From: Flavobacterium aquaticum
Lineage (GTDB): Bacteria > Bacteroidota > Bacteroidia > Flavobacteriales > Flavobacteriaceae
Direction of reading: 5' to 3'
DNA: 64,000 nt
Assembly (NCBI RefSeq): GCF_003259835.1
Contig: NZ_QLMI01000008.1
Location: forward strand, 62,001-126,000
The first letter of the stretch is position 1. Each line of letters begins with the position of its first letter. Shown here in pieces: positions 52,251 to 60,787 of the stretch. The notes below the pieces were generated by a model, which was given only the letters and a program-made list of their open reading frames with translations, did no database searches and was not told the DNA's origin. Both the position numbers and the translations under genes were made by a program.

Positions 52251-52898
52251 ATGATAAAAAAAAGGTCGTATTTTACAGGATTGACACTCCTGGTATTAGT
52301 CATTTCTTCAGGTTTTATAAACTTTAAGAAAGAAAAGTTAGAAGGTTTTCATTTGTCGAATACAGAGGTAATTAAATACCATGTTCCAAATGAGTATGAG
52401 AACGAAGAAGTAATTATTCCAGTTAAAGTACCAAATGTTGGTAAATCATTTACTGGTTTTGCTCAAAAAATGGCTTACAAAGAGTCAAGAGGTATGTTAC
52501 ATTTAGTGAATCCATACGGATACATGGGTAAATACCAATTCGGAAGAAGTACACTACGCACTGTGGGTATTTATGATTTTCAAGAATTTTTACGTAACGC
52601 TGAGTGGCAAGATGAAGCTTTTAAAGCTTTAATCGCTAGAAACAAGTGGGAATTACGTAAAGAAATTCAAAAATATTCTGGTAGAGTAATCAATGGTGTA
52701 GAAATTACAGAATCAGGTTTAATTGCGGCAGCGCATTTAGGTGGAGCTGGTTCCGTAAAAAAATATTTAAGAAGTAATGGACGTAATGGTTTCAAAGATG
52801 GTTTTGGAACATCGTTATCAAGCTACATCAGAAAATTTTCAAATTACGATATTTCGCACATTGAAGCAGATGCAAATGCTAAAGTAGATTTAGAGTAA
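52251..52898 (+). CDS. Secreted lysozyme/transglycosylase-like protein
   Basis: 215 aa. A signal sequence (KKRSYFTGLTLLVLVISSGF) is followed by a lysozyme-superfamily pattern: MAYKESRGMLHLVNPYGYMGKYQFGRSTL (ES...G.YQF with the catalytic Glu in KESRG) and LIAAAHLGGAGSVKKYL (the AAH/LGG helix of these folds). It should cut or bind peptidoglycan in the periplasm. It stands alone with its own promoter. Specific activity (lytic transglycosylase or muramidase) cannot be told. Confidence 0.8.
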   Translation: MIKKRSYFTGLTLLVLVISSGFINFKKEKLEGFHLSNTEVIKYHVPNEYENEEVIIPVKVPNVGKSFTGFAQKMAYKESRGMLHLVNPYGYMGKYQFGRSTLRTVGIYDFQEFLRNAEWQDEAFKALIARNKWELRKEIQKYSGRVINGVEITESGLIAAAHLGGAGSVKKYLRSNGRNGFKDGFGTSLSSYIRKFSNYDISHIEADANAKVDLE

Positions 52899-52900
52899 TT

Positions 52901-53635
52901 TTACATTTTGTGAATAATAAAAATACAAGGTCGATTATGTAAATCGGCCTTTTCTTTTTTCCATTGGTTCACGGTTTTGGTTTTTATGAATTCTGTTGGT
53001 AGCGTAATGTCGCATGCCACGCATAAAAGAGTACTAGGTTGTAGAATTTGCAACAAATCTTCCATCAATTTATTGTTACGATAAGGAGTTTCAATAAACA
53101 ATTGCGACTGATTTTTATCCTGAGATAAACGTTCGAAATTTTTCAATGCTTGTTTTTTATCGTTCTTATCGATAGGTAAATAACCATTAAAAGCAAAACT
53201 TTGTCCGTTCATTCCGCTAGCCATTAAAGCCAATAAAATAGAACTCGGTCCCACTAAAGGTACTACTTGAATTCCTTTTTCATGTGCCAGTTTTACAATA
53301 ACAGCACCAGGGTCAGCTACTCCTGGACAACCAGATTCACTCATTAATCCAATGTTTTCGCCTCTTAATAAAGGTTGGATGAATTCGTTATGTTCAGCAA
53401 ATTCAGTATGTTTATTTAGAACCGAAATTTTTAAATCGGGTTGTTTTTTTTCGGGATGAATGCTTTTGATGAATTTTCGAGCGGTTTTCTCGTTTTCAAC
53501 AATATAATAATCTACGAAATCGATGGTTCTTTTGATGGTTTGAGGTAAAACATCTTCAGGAACTACCGTAGTTTCTCCAGGATTGGATAAAGTAATAGGA
53601 ATTAAATACAGTTTGCCTAAAGTGTTTGATTTCAT
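52901..53635 (-). CDS. rsmI: 16S rRNA 2'-O-ribose methyltransferase RsmI-like
   Basis: 244 aa from ATG 53635 (MKSNTLGKLYLIPITLSNPG). The tetrapyrrole-methylase fold shows LMSESGCPGVADPGAVIVKLAHEKG, VPLVGPSSILLALMASGMNG, and SFAFNGYLP, the RsmI subfamily set; LYLIPITL replaces the usual LYVVATPIGN. The end ITLPTEFIKTKTV is divergent. It probably uses S-adenosylmethionine to modify C1402 of 16S rRNA, but this Bacteroidota branch is distant from E. coli RsmI. It is 4 bp downstream of the tyrosine phosphatase gene and in one operon with dnaA. Confidence 0.8.
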   Translation of the reverse strand: MKSNTLGKLYLIPITLSNPGETTVVPEDVLPQTIKRTIDFVDYYIVENEKTARKFIKSIHPEKKQPDLKISVLNKHTEFAEHNEFIQPLLRGENIGLMSESGCPGVADPGAVIVKLAHEKGIQVVPLVGPSSILLALMASGMNGQSFAFNGYLPIDKNDKKQALKNFERLSQDKNQSQLFIETPYRNNKLMEDLLQILQPSTLLCVACDITLPTEFIKTKTVNQWKKEKADLHNRPCIFIIHKM

Positions 53636-53639
53636 GATA

Positions 53640-54095
53640 TTATTGCTTAAGTTTTCTTGCAATTTCCTCACAAGCTTGGTCTAACATATCAAAAACGTTT
53701 TCAAATCCGTCTTGACCACCATAATACGGGTCGGGAACATCGACGTTTTCATTTGGAAAAATTTCGTTTAAAATCAGCTTGACTTTTGATTTTGCTTCTT
53801 CATTTGGAGCTAAAGCCAAAACATCTTTGTAGTTGGAATTATCCATTACAAAAATATGGTCAAAAGTATCAAAATCACTTTTTTTGAATTGTCTTGCTCT
53901 TTGATTGGTGATGTCTAAACCTCTATTTTTTGCAGTAGAAATCGAACGTTTGTCAGGTAATTCACCTGCGTGCCAACCGCCAGTTCCTGCTGAATCAACT
54001 ATAAAATCTTCAGAAAGTTTAGAACGCATAATACCTTCTGCCAAAGGAGAACGGCAAATATTTCCTAAGCAAACCATTAAGATTTTAGAAGCCAT
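53640..54095 (-). CDS. Low-molecular-weight protein-tyrosine phosphatase
   Basis: 151 aa. The P-loop VCLGNICRSPLAEG carries the nucleophile Cys9 and Arg15 (C-x5-R); the general acid is the Asp in VPDPYYGG. Length and motifs are standard. In other bacteria these enzymes remove phosphate from tyrosine autokinases of the polysaccharide export type; no such kinase is adjacent here. It lies 3 bp downstream of dnaA and 4 bp upstream of rsmI, suggesting one operon. Confidence 0.93.
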   Translation of the reverse strand: MASKILMVCLGNICRSPLAEGIMRSKLSEDFIVDSAGTGGWHAGELPDKRSISTAKNRGLDITNQRARQFKKSDFDTFDHIFVMDNSNYKDVLALAPNEEAKSKVKLILNEIFPNENVDVPDPYYGGQDGFENVFDMLDQACEEIARKLKQ

Positions 54096-54098
54096 GAA

Positions 54099-55526
54099 TT
54101 ATAGCGATAATTTCTTATTGATATCGTCAACGAATTTACGAAACTGTTTGTCAGTAGTCACCAAGTTGTCAACTGTTTTACAAGCATGAAGAACCGTTGC
54201 GTGGTCTCTGTCTCCAATTTGCGAACCAATGTTTGCCAAAGAAGCTTTCGTAAATTTCTTAGCAAAGAACATCGCTAATTGTCTGGCTTGAACAACGTGA
54301 CGTTTTCTAGTTTTTGACTGTAACGTTTCAACGTCCAATTGGAAATAATCCGAAACAATTTTCTGAATATAATCAATTGAAATTTCACGTTTTACATTTT
54401 TAACGAATTTCTCAACTACTTGCTTCGCTAAATCAATTGTAACTTCACGTTTGTTGAAAGAAGATTGAGCAATTAATGAAATAATAGCACCTTCTAGTTC
54501 ACGAACGTTAGATTTAATATTCTTAGCAACGTATTCGATAATTTCTTCTGGCATTTCCACTCCGTCACGGAATAAAATGTTTTTCAAAATTGAAATACGC
54601 GTTTCGTAGTCAGGTTGGTGTAATTCTGCTGATAATCCCCATTTGAAACGAGATAGTAAGCGTTGCTCAATATCTTGCATGTCAACTGGTGCTTTGTCAG
54701 AAGTTAGAATTACTTGTTTTCCGTTTTGATGTAAGTGGTTGAAGATGTGGAAAAATACATCTTGCGTTCCTGATTTACCCGATAAGAATTGAACGTCGTC
54801 GATAATCAAAACATCAATTAATTGATAGAAGTGAATAAAGTCGTTACGAGTATTTTTCTTAACCGAGTCAATATATTGTTGTGTGAATATTTCAGCCGAA
54901 ATATACAACACGGTTTTTTCTGGATATTTATCTTTGATTTCAACCCCAATAGCGTGAGCTAAGTGTGTTTTTCCTAATCCAACTCCACCAAAAATTAACA
55001 ATGGGTTGAATGAAGTTCCGCCTGGTTTATTAGCAACTGCCATACCTGCACTTCTTGCTAAACGGTTCGAATCTCCTTCAAGGAAATTATCAAAACTATA
55101 ATTAGCATTTAGTTGCGATTCGATTTTTAAATTACGAATTCCAGGAATAACAAATGGGTTTTTTAATTCTGGATTTTTATTCACAATTGGCACATCTACT
55201 TCCTGAGGTTTTACCGCTGTTCTGTTATAACTCGGAATTTGCTCAGTAAATGGAAGTTTATTGCCATAAGTGTTTTCCATTTTAATTTTATACAATAACT
55301 TTGCGCCTGGTCCTAACTCTTTAGTCAAGGCAACTTTTAATAATTTAACGTAGTGTTCCTCTAACCATTCGTAGAAGAATTTACTAGGTACCTGAATCGA
55401 TAACGCGTTATCGTTTAGTTCAACTGACTGTATAGGTTCAAACCAAGTCTTGTAAGCTTGATCTTGAATATTGTCTTTTATGAAAGACAGACAGTTGTTC
55501 CATACCGATTGCGCAGTTTTTGTCAT
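54099..55526 (-). CDS. dnaA: Chromosomal replication initiator DnaA
   Basis: 475 aa. Domain I (VWNNCLSFIKDNIQDQAYKTWFEPI), a short linker, the AAA+ domain with Walker A GGVGLGKTH (Lys186) and Walker B VLIIDDVQFLSGK, and domain IV with the DNA-binding signature DRDHATVLHACKTV are all present. It binds DnaA boxes and melts the origin. It is the first gene of dnaA-LMWPTP-rsmI. The 203-bp divergent region upstream is AT-rich with inverted repeats. Confidence 0.97.
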   Translation of the reverse strand: MTKTAQSVWNNCLSFIKDNIQDQAYKTWFEPIQSVELNDNALSIQVPSKFFYEWLEEHYVKLLKVALTKELGPGAKLLYKIKMENTYGNKLPFTEQIPSYNRTAVKPQEVDVPIVNKNPELKNPFVIPGIRNLKIESQLNANYSFDNFLEGDSNRLARSAGMAVANKPGGTSFNPLLIFGGVGLGKTHLAHAIGVEIKDKYPEKTVLYISAEIFTQQYIDSVKKNTRNDFIHFYQLIDVLIIDDVQFLSGKSGTQDVFFHIFNHLHQNGKQVILTSDKAPVDMQDIEQRLLSRFKWGLSAELHQPDYETRISILKNILFRDGVEMPEEIIEYVAKNIKSNVRELEGAIISLIAQSSFNKREVTIDLAKQVVEKFVKNVKREISIDYIQKIVSDYFQLDVETLQSKTRKRHVVQARQLAMFFAKKFTKASLANIGSQIGDRDHATVLHACKTVDNLVTTDKQFRKFVDDINKKLSL

Positions 55527-55558
55527 AAATTCAATTAATTATTACTTGTTTATTTTAG

Positions 55559-55578
55559 TTTTGTAATAGGTTACAAAA
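55559..55578. promoter_or_regulatory. Inverted repeat TTTTGTAA-TAGG-TTACAAAA in the dnaA upstream region
   Basis: Two 8-bp arms match perfectly around a 4-bp centre, 33 bp upstream of the dnaA start codon. It is not followed by a T-run, so an operator is more likely than a terminator. Confidence 0.5.
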
Positions 55579-55654
55579 GTGAACAGAACGGATATTCAGT
55601 TCGGATGATTTGGGTTAGCAAATATGTGAACAATTTTTTGTAAAAAAAATTTTT

Positions 55655-55692
55655 TTAGGCTTGATTTTTAAAAAAAAATATTGTAAGCCTAA
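55655..55692. promoter_or_regulatory. AT-rich inverted repeat TTAGGCTT...AAGCCTAA between dnaA and the thioesterase gene
   Basis: Eight-bp arms at 55655-55662 and 55685-55692 enclose 22 bp of almost pure A/T; T- and A-runs flank both sides. It could be a terminator, an origin unwinding element or a regulatory hairpin. Confidence 0.45.
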
Positions 55693-55729
55693 GAGGATTT
55701 TTTTAATGTTAATTTAATATAGATTTAAT

Positions 55730-56140
55730 ATGAGAGAATATCAATTTCAAGTTCGTGTGCGTTATGCGGAAACAGATCAAATGGGAGTCGTTTATCACGG
55801 AAATTACGCGCAGTATTTTGAAATGGGACGCGTGGAATGGCTAAGAAACTTAGGGGTTTCGTACAAATGGATGGAAGAAAACGGCGTTATGCTTCCTGTA
55901 GTTTCATTAACAATGAATTACAAAAAACCAGCTCGTTATGACGACTTGTTAACTGTTAAGACAATATTAAAAAGTCAGACTTCTGTGAAGATAGAATTTG
56001 ACTACGAAATCTATAATGAAGCAAATGAGTTATTAACAACGGGTTACTCAATGTTAGTGTTTGTTGATATGAAAACGGGACGTCCAATTTTGCCTCCAAG
56101 TTATGTTTCGGAGAAGATAAATTCGTTTCTCGAAGTTTAA
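55730..56140 (+). CDS. Acyl-CoA thioesterase, 4HBT/YbgC hot-dog family
   Basis: 136 aa. The hot-dog signature RVRYAETDQMGVVYHGNYAQYFEMGRVEWL contains the catalytic Asp region (Y-x-x-T-D-x-M-G-V-V-Y-H-x-x-Y) typical of YbgC. It hydrolyses acyl-CoA thioesters in the cytoplasm; the acyl chain preference is unknown. It diverges from dnaA and its 3' end overlaps the convergent yigZ gene by 4 bp. Confidence 0.92.
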   Translation: MREYQFQVRVRYAETDQMGVVYHGNYAQYFEMGRVEWLRNLGVSYKWMEENGVMLPVVSLTMNYKKPARYDDLLTVKTILKSQTSVKIEFDYEIYNEANELLTTGYSMLVFVDMKTGRPILPPSYVSEKINSFLEV

Positions 56141-56751
56141 ATTTCGGTTAGTTTTATTTCGTATAAATTTTCAAAAGTGTCCAATAAATTTTGGACATTT
56201 TTTTTTCGGATTGAAATTTCGATTTCGCAATCCATTTCCATTTTTTGTGAAACGATTTGCAGATTTTTTTCTTTGATAATACGCATCACTTTATTCATGT
56301 GTGCATAACCAAATGAAATGATAAAATGTTTGTTGATGGTTTTCTCAACAATAGTTGCATTTTCTAAAGCCATTTGTGCAGCCGTTTTGTATGCAGAAAT
56401 CAAACCTCCAACGCCAAGTTTTACGCCACCAAAATAACGAACAACTACAACTAATACATTCGTGACTTCAAATGACTGAATTTGTCCGTAAATGGGCATT
56501 CCGGCACTATTGTTTGGTTCTCCGTCGTCGTTAGCGCGGTATTGAATTTTTTCAGTTCCAATTTGATACGCATAACACCAATGACGCGCTGAAAAATGCT
56601 CTTTTCGTAAACGTTCTAAAATTTCTTTGATTTCTTCCTCAGAAGTTACAGGAAAAGCGTAACCAAAGAATTTACTGTTTTTTTCTTTGAGTAAAACTTC
56701 TTCCGACGGGAAATCTATGGTTTTGTATAAGTCGTTTTCTGAAAAATCCAT
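56137..56751 (-). CDS. yigZ: YigZ/IMPACT family protein
   Basis: 204 aa. The N-terminal IMPACT (UPF0029) domain shows KNSKFFGYAFPV, ARHWCYAYQIG, NDDGEPNNSAGMPIYGQI and VVVVRYFGGVKLGVGGLI, all canonical. The C-terminal ~60 residues form the second ferredoxin-like domain. Eukaryotic IMPACT regulates translation through GCN1; the bacterial function is not well defined. It lies 1 bp downstream of the DMT transporter gene. Confidence 0.93.
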   Translation of the reverse strand: MDFSENDLYKTIDFPSEEVLLKEKNSKFFGYAFPVTSEEEIKEILERLRKEHFSARHWCYAYQIGTEKIQYRANDDGEPNNSAGMPIYGQIQSFEVTNVLVVVVRYFGGVKLGVGGLISAYKTAAQMALENATIVEKTINKHFIISFGYAHMNKVMRIIKEKNLQIVSQKMEMDCEIEISIRKKNVQNLLDTFENLYEIKLTEI

Positions 56752-56752
56752 T

Positions 56753-57613
56753 TTAATAGGTAACTAAATATAGTGCAAATAAGGCCAATCCAATTCCGAA
56801 AGCATTGCGAATCGAAATTTTCTCTTTAAAAAAAAGAATGCCTACAAAAGTAGAAACTAAAACGATAGAAATGTTATGAATCGTAAATAAAGTAGCGCTT
56901 TCAAATGCTTTTGCTTCTAACATTTTGACTAAAAAGTATAATGAAAAATAATTGGGTAAGCCCAAAGCAATTCCGCCTAAAATATTTCTTCCTGAAAATT
57001 GAATTTTTCCGCGAAGTGTCAAAAATAATATCGTTAGTATCCCAACACTAAAAGCACAGAAAAAAGTTACAGAGGAAAATAAACCGATTTGATTTGAAGG
57101 AACATGAAACGTTTGCAAGTACTTTAAACTCGCATCAATAGTACCAGCGCCAAAGAAAACCAAAATAGGATAGAGAAGGTTAGAAGCTTGTTGTACTTCA
57201 CCAGTTTCTTTTTTGGAAGTAAAATAAACGGCAATTAATGCTAATGCGATTCCAATAATCTTAATAAAACCAAGGTGTTCATTATATAAGATAACACCCA
57301 ATGAAATAGGAATTATCACCGACATTTTTGAAGCTACAGAGGCCACAGAAAGTCCGTTGCGTTGCGAAGTTAGCGTGGTAGCATAAAACGTAGAAATAAA
57401 AACAAAGCCTAAAAGAATACTTCCTTTAAACCAATTTTCATTCATGATTTCATTTGGAACAATACTTGTGTCTAAAAAGAAAAGTCCAACTAAAAACGCT
57501 ACAAAATAATTTACTACTAAAGCTTGTAATGCATCAATGTTGAATTTTGCAAAAAGTTTTACAATAACAAAAAGAACGGCATTAAAAAGAATGCTCAGAA
57601 GTAAGTAAATCAC
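56753..57613 (-). CDS. EamA/DMT family membrane transporter
   Basis: 286 aa with ten predicted membrane helices in two repeats of five (for example ALVVNYFVAFLVGLFFL and IIGIALALIAVYFTS in the first half; NAFGIGLALFALYLVTY at the end). The layout is that of drug/metabolite transporters, which export small metabolites such as amino acids or purines. The substrate is not predictable. It is 7 bp downstream of the HAD gene, so it may be in one operon with ribD. Confidence 0.85.
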   Translation of the reverse strand: MIYLLLSILFNAVLFVIVKLFAKFNIDALQALVVNYFVAFLVGLFFLDTSIVPNEIMNENWFKGSILLGFVFISTFYATTLTSQRNGLSVASVASKMSVIIPISLGVILYNEHLGFIKIIGIALALIAVYFTSKKETGEVQQASNLLYPILVFFGAGTIDASLKYLQTFHVPSNQIGLFSSVTFFCAFSVGILTILFLTLRGKIQFSGRNILGGIALGLPNYFSLYFLVKMLEAKAFESATLFTIHNISIVLVSTFVGILFFKEKISIRNAFGIGLALFALYLVTY

Positions 57614-57620
57614 GGGGTAA

Positions 57621-58223
57621 TTAAATTATTTTTTTATCAAAAAGTTCAACAACATCATCAACTCCTGGTTGTAAATTCCAAACTTGAAAACCTAATTTTT
57701 CTGCCATATCTGTATTTTCTTTTTTGTCGTCTACAAATAATGTTTTTTTAGGATTCAAATTATGATTGTTAATCACGTATTTAAAGGCATTTTCGTCTGG
57801 TTTACGCATTCCAATTTCGTATGAAAAATATACTTTTTCGAAACAACTATAAAAATCGCGAGCAAAAGTTTGCCCTTCTTTGTGTTCAAATTTTTCTATG
57901 TGCGTATGATCGGTATTGCTTAAAAGAAATAATTTATATCTTGATGAAATCATTTGTAAAAACTCCAAACGATATAGAGGAAAATCACCTAAAATAGAAT
58001 TCCAAGCCGCTCTGATTTCAGCTAAATCTGCATTTGGTAAATGTTTTTGAAAACCTTGCATGAATTCGAGTTCGTCAATTTTTCCAATTTCGTACTTTTT
58101 ATTCAAAGCATCCAAATCGTCATGCCAAGCGGTTAGTCCTAATTTTCTAAATTCGGTATCAATAGCTTGTTTGTTTAAATCGATAAAAACATCGCCAAAA
58201 TCAAAAATAATTGCTTCAATCAT
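57621..58223 (-). CDS. HAD-superfamily phosphatase, YihX-like
   Basis: 200 aa from ATG 58223 (MIEAIIFDFGDVFIDL); upstream codons to 58250 lie in ribD. Motif I is DFGDV (nucleophile Asp), motif II is LLSNTD, and motif IV is TLFVDDKKENT; a lysine in GMRKPDENAF gives motif III. The DxGxV form is that of subfamily IA phosphatases such as YihX. It overlaps ribD by 8 bp, which raises the possibility that it dephosphorylates the RibD product in riboflavin synthesis; that is inference. Confidence 0.85.
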   Translation of the reverse strand: MIEAIIFDFGDVFIDLNKQAIDTEFRKLGLTAWHDDLDALNKKYEIGKIDELEFMQGFQKHLPNADLAEIRAAWNSILGDFPLYRLEFLQMISSRYKLFLLSNTDHTHIEKFEHKEGQTFARDFYSCFEKVYFSYEIGMRKPDENAFKYVINNHNLNPKKTLFVDDKKENTDMAEKLGFQVWNLQPGVDDVVELFDKKII

Positions 58224-59259
58224 AATTCTTGAAAATTTTAAGTTCATCATTCATTATGTCAAAACCAGCAACCGGATTTCCGGAAATATTTGGGGCTAAT
58301 ATGCCGTTTTGAAATGTTGTGTCTCCTTTGAAAACTCTTGCTTCATCCCATAAATTCGCATCTATAAAGGATTGCAGTGTTTTACTTCCTCCTTCAATTA
58401 TGACAGATTGTATGTTGTTTTTATACAAAATATCGCAAATTGAAGAAATCAGGTGAATATCAAAGATAGCATTTTCATAGATACAATTTTCAGTTGAAAT
58501 GAAATTTTCGCTTTCCGTAATAAAAATTGTTTTTTGCGAATTATTTTTAACGTGATAGTTTTCAGAAATTTTCCCAGATTTATCCAACACAATTCGAACT
58601 GGATTATTTCCTGAAAAATCACGTGCATTTAATTTTGGATTATCGTCTAAAACAGTATTCGTTCCCACTAAAATCGCTTGTTCTTCCGTGCGCCATTTGT
58701 GAACTAATTGTCTAGAATATTGATTTGTAATCCAAACTGGACTTTTTTCTTCTCTCGAAATTGGAGCAATAAAACCATCAGCCGTTTCCGCCCATTTCAA
58801 AATAATATAAGGTCTTTGCTTTTGATGAAAGGTAAAAAAACGTTTGTTGAGTTCGTTGCATTCGTCTTCTAAAATACCAACGGTTACATTTTTACCACTT
58901 TCAACTAATTTCTTAATGCCATTTCCAGCCACTTTTGCAAATGGGTCAACCGTTCCAATTACAACATTCGGAATTTCATTAGCAATAATTAAATCGCAAC
59001 ACGGAGGCGTTTTTCCGAAGTGACTACATGGTTCTAAACTCACGTAAATCGTAGCTTCTTTCAATAACGATTTATCTTTTACTGAATTCACAGCATTGAC
59101 TTCCGCATGAGGTTCACCTGCTTTTTTGTGCCAACCTTCTCCGATGATTTTTCCATCATGAACAATCACACTTCCTACCAATGGATTCGGATAGGTAGTT
59201 CCCAAACCATTTTTAGCGAGTTCAATACAGCGTTTCATGTAAAATTCGTGCGTCGTCAT
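58216..59259 (-). CDS. ribD: Bifunctional riboflavin deaminase/reductase
   Basis: 347 aa. The N-terminal deaminase (1-~145) has the zinc motif HAEVNAV and PCSHFGKTPPCCDLI; the reductase (~148-347) has VLDDNPKLNARDF and SVIIEGGSKTLQSFIDANL. RibD converts the GTP cyclohydrolase II product into 5-amino-6-ribitylamino-uracil phosphate. Its last 8 bp overlap the HAD phosphatase start. ribH lies 40 kb away and no ribA/E gene is nearby. Confidence 0.95.
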   Translation of the reverse strand: MTTHEFYMKRCIELAKNGLGTTYPNPLVGSVIVHDGKIIGEGWHKKAGEPHAEVNAVNSVKDKSLLKEATIYVSLEPCSHFGKTPPCCDLIIANEIPNVVIGTVDPFAKVAGNGIKKLVESGKNVTVGILEDECNELNKRFFTFHQKQRPYIILKWAETADGFIAPISREEKSPVWITNQYSRQLVHKWRTEEQAILVGTNTVLDDNPKLNARDFSGNNPVRIVLDKSGKISENYHVKNNSQKTIFITESENFISTENCIYENAIFDIHLISSICDILYKNNIQSVIIEGGSKTLQSFIDANLWDEARVFKGDTTFQNGILAPNISGNPVAGFDIMNDELKIFKNYD

Positions 59260-59340
59260 AATACAAAAGTAGTATTTTTAAGATAGAATTAATAATCGAT
59301 TCTACCAATTTACGTACTTTTACCCAACAATAAAAATGCT

Positions 59341-59817
59341 ATGCTAATTAGAGAAATCCAACAAAAAGATAATGAGTCGATTGCTAAGGTAATTCGCGAT
59401 ATTTTTCATGAACTAGATGCGCCAAAAGTAGGAACGGCTTATGCAGATCCCGTTTTAGATACCTTATACGAAGTATATCAAGAACCGCGTTCTATTTATT
59501 ATGTGGTGGAAAAAGATGGGAAAGTGGTTGGTGGTTGCGGTGTTGCTCCTTTAGAGAATGCAGATGTTTCGGTATGTGAGTTGCAAAAAATGTATTTTGC
59601 TCCCGAAATCAGAGGAACAGGTTATGCCGAGAAAATTATTGAAAAATGTTTGGAATTTGCCAAAACTCAAGAATTTGAAATCTGTTATTTAGAAACCTTA
59701 TCGTTTATGACAACTGCACAAAAACTATATAAAAGAATAGGTTTCGAAAATATTTGTGGACCAATGGGAAATACTGGGCATAATAGTTGTGAAGTTTGGA
59801 TGACGAAGAAGTTGTAG
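59341..59817 (+). CDS. GNAT family N-acetyltransferase
   Basis: 158 aa. The acetyl-CoA motif is YFAPEIRGTGYAEKIIEKCL (R-G-T-G-Y), preceded by the strand CELQKM and followed by ICYLETLSFMTTAQKLYKRIGF with the usual Y-x-x-x-G-F end. The closing HNSCEVWMTKKL is typical of this subgroup. It is distinct from the GNAT genes at 2 and 49575. The substrate cannot be told. Confidence 0.9.
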   Translation: MLIREIQQKDNESIAKVIRDIFHELDAPKVGTAYADPVLDTLYEVYQEPRSIYYVVEKDGKVVGGCGVAPLENADVSVCELQKMYFAPEIRGTGYAEKIIEKCLEFAKTQEFEICYLETLSFMTTAQKLYKRIGFENICGPMGNTGHNSCEVWMTKKL

Positions 59818-59854
59818 AATTACGATTTGAGTATTAAGAATTAAGACAAGAATT

Positions 59855-60787
59855 ATGAAGATTAAGATTATAGTTTTTTTATTAATATCAGTAGTTGGTT
59901 TTTCTCAAAAGAAGAAAATCAATCAGGAATATGATTATATCAACAATTATTATCAGTTTGTTTATCAGGCGCATTATGAATATTTGAATAAAAATTATCA
60001 AAAAGCCTATGATTTATTAAAAACAGCTGAAAAGAATTGTCCCTTATTGAATCAAACTGGAATTTATGAGCCAAGAATTTTGGCTGAATGTGCTACATTT
60101 TTGAATAAACCAAAAGAAGCAGTTCATTATTTAGAAATTTTAGTTAAAGATTATGGTTACAGTTATAATAGTATTAAAAATGATTCTATTTTTCTCAATA
60201 TTCAAAGAATAAAGTCTTGGAAGAAATTAGAACGAAATAATGAAAAGTATGCTAAAAATTATCTAGAAAAAGTTGATTTTAATTTAAGAAAAGAGTTGCA
60301 TCAAATGAAAATTGACGACCAAAGTGTTAGGACTAATGGATACGATGAGCAAAAAGCTAAGGTAATAGATAGTATTAATCAATTGAAATTGTATAGAATT
60401 GTTGTAGATTATGATTTTTTCCCTGAGTATTCATTCAATCAAGTTGGAAATTATAATATAGATAATTATGATCCTGAAATCTCAGTTTTAGTAATGCATA
60501 TTAGAAGTAATAAAGCTGATTTTTGGAAGCCAATTTTACTTGACTTAATTAGAAGAGGGAGAGCGCCTGCTAGACTTTATGGTAATTTGTCAGATAGTAT
60601 ATTAAGAAGTAATGGAGTTTATGATTATGGCATTTATCAGAATATTGGTAAAGAATTGATTAATGATTACGAAAATTTAGATAAGAGAAGAATTGCTGTT
60701 GGTTTACCAACCTTAGCCTACCAAAATTTTGTTTATGAATATTGGCAAAAAGAATTCGAAAAATATAAAGAGCAAAATGGTAATTAA
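59855..60787 (+). CDS. Secreted TPR-type protein with DUF6624-like C-terminal half
   Basis: 310 aa. Signal peptide KIKIIVFLLISVVGFSQ, then TPR-like helices (HYEYLNKNYQKAYDLL, FLNKPKEAVHYLEILV). The second half contains ELHQMKIDDQSVR, then VLVMHIRSN and APARLYGNLSD with DYGIYQN; this order (DQ..R, then H, then YG) recalls DUF6624-type domains. Function unknown. It overlaps the prmC start by 11 bp. Confidence 0.7.
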   Translation: MKIKIIVFLLISVVGFSQKKKINQEYDYINNYYQFVYQAHYEYLNKNYQKAYDLLKTAEKNCPLLNQTGIYEPRILAECATFLNKPKEAVHYLEILVKDYGYSYNSIKNDSIFLNIQRIKSWKKLERNNEKYAKNYLEKVDFNLRKELHQMKIDDQSVRTNGYDEQKAKVIDSINQLKLYRIVVDYDFFPEYSFNQVGNYNIDNYDPEISVLVMHIRSNKADFWKPILLDLIRRGRAPARLYGNLSDSILRSNGVYDYGIYQNIGKELINDYENLDKRRIAVGLPTLAYQNFVYEYWQKEFEKYKEQNGN

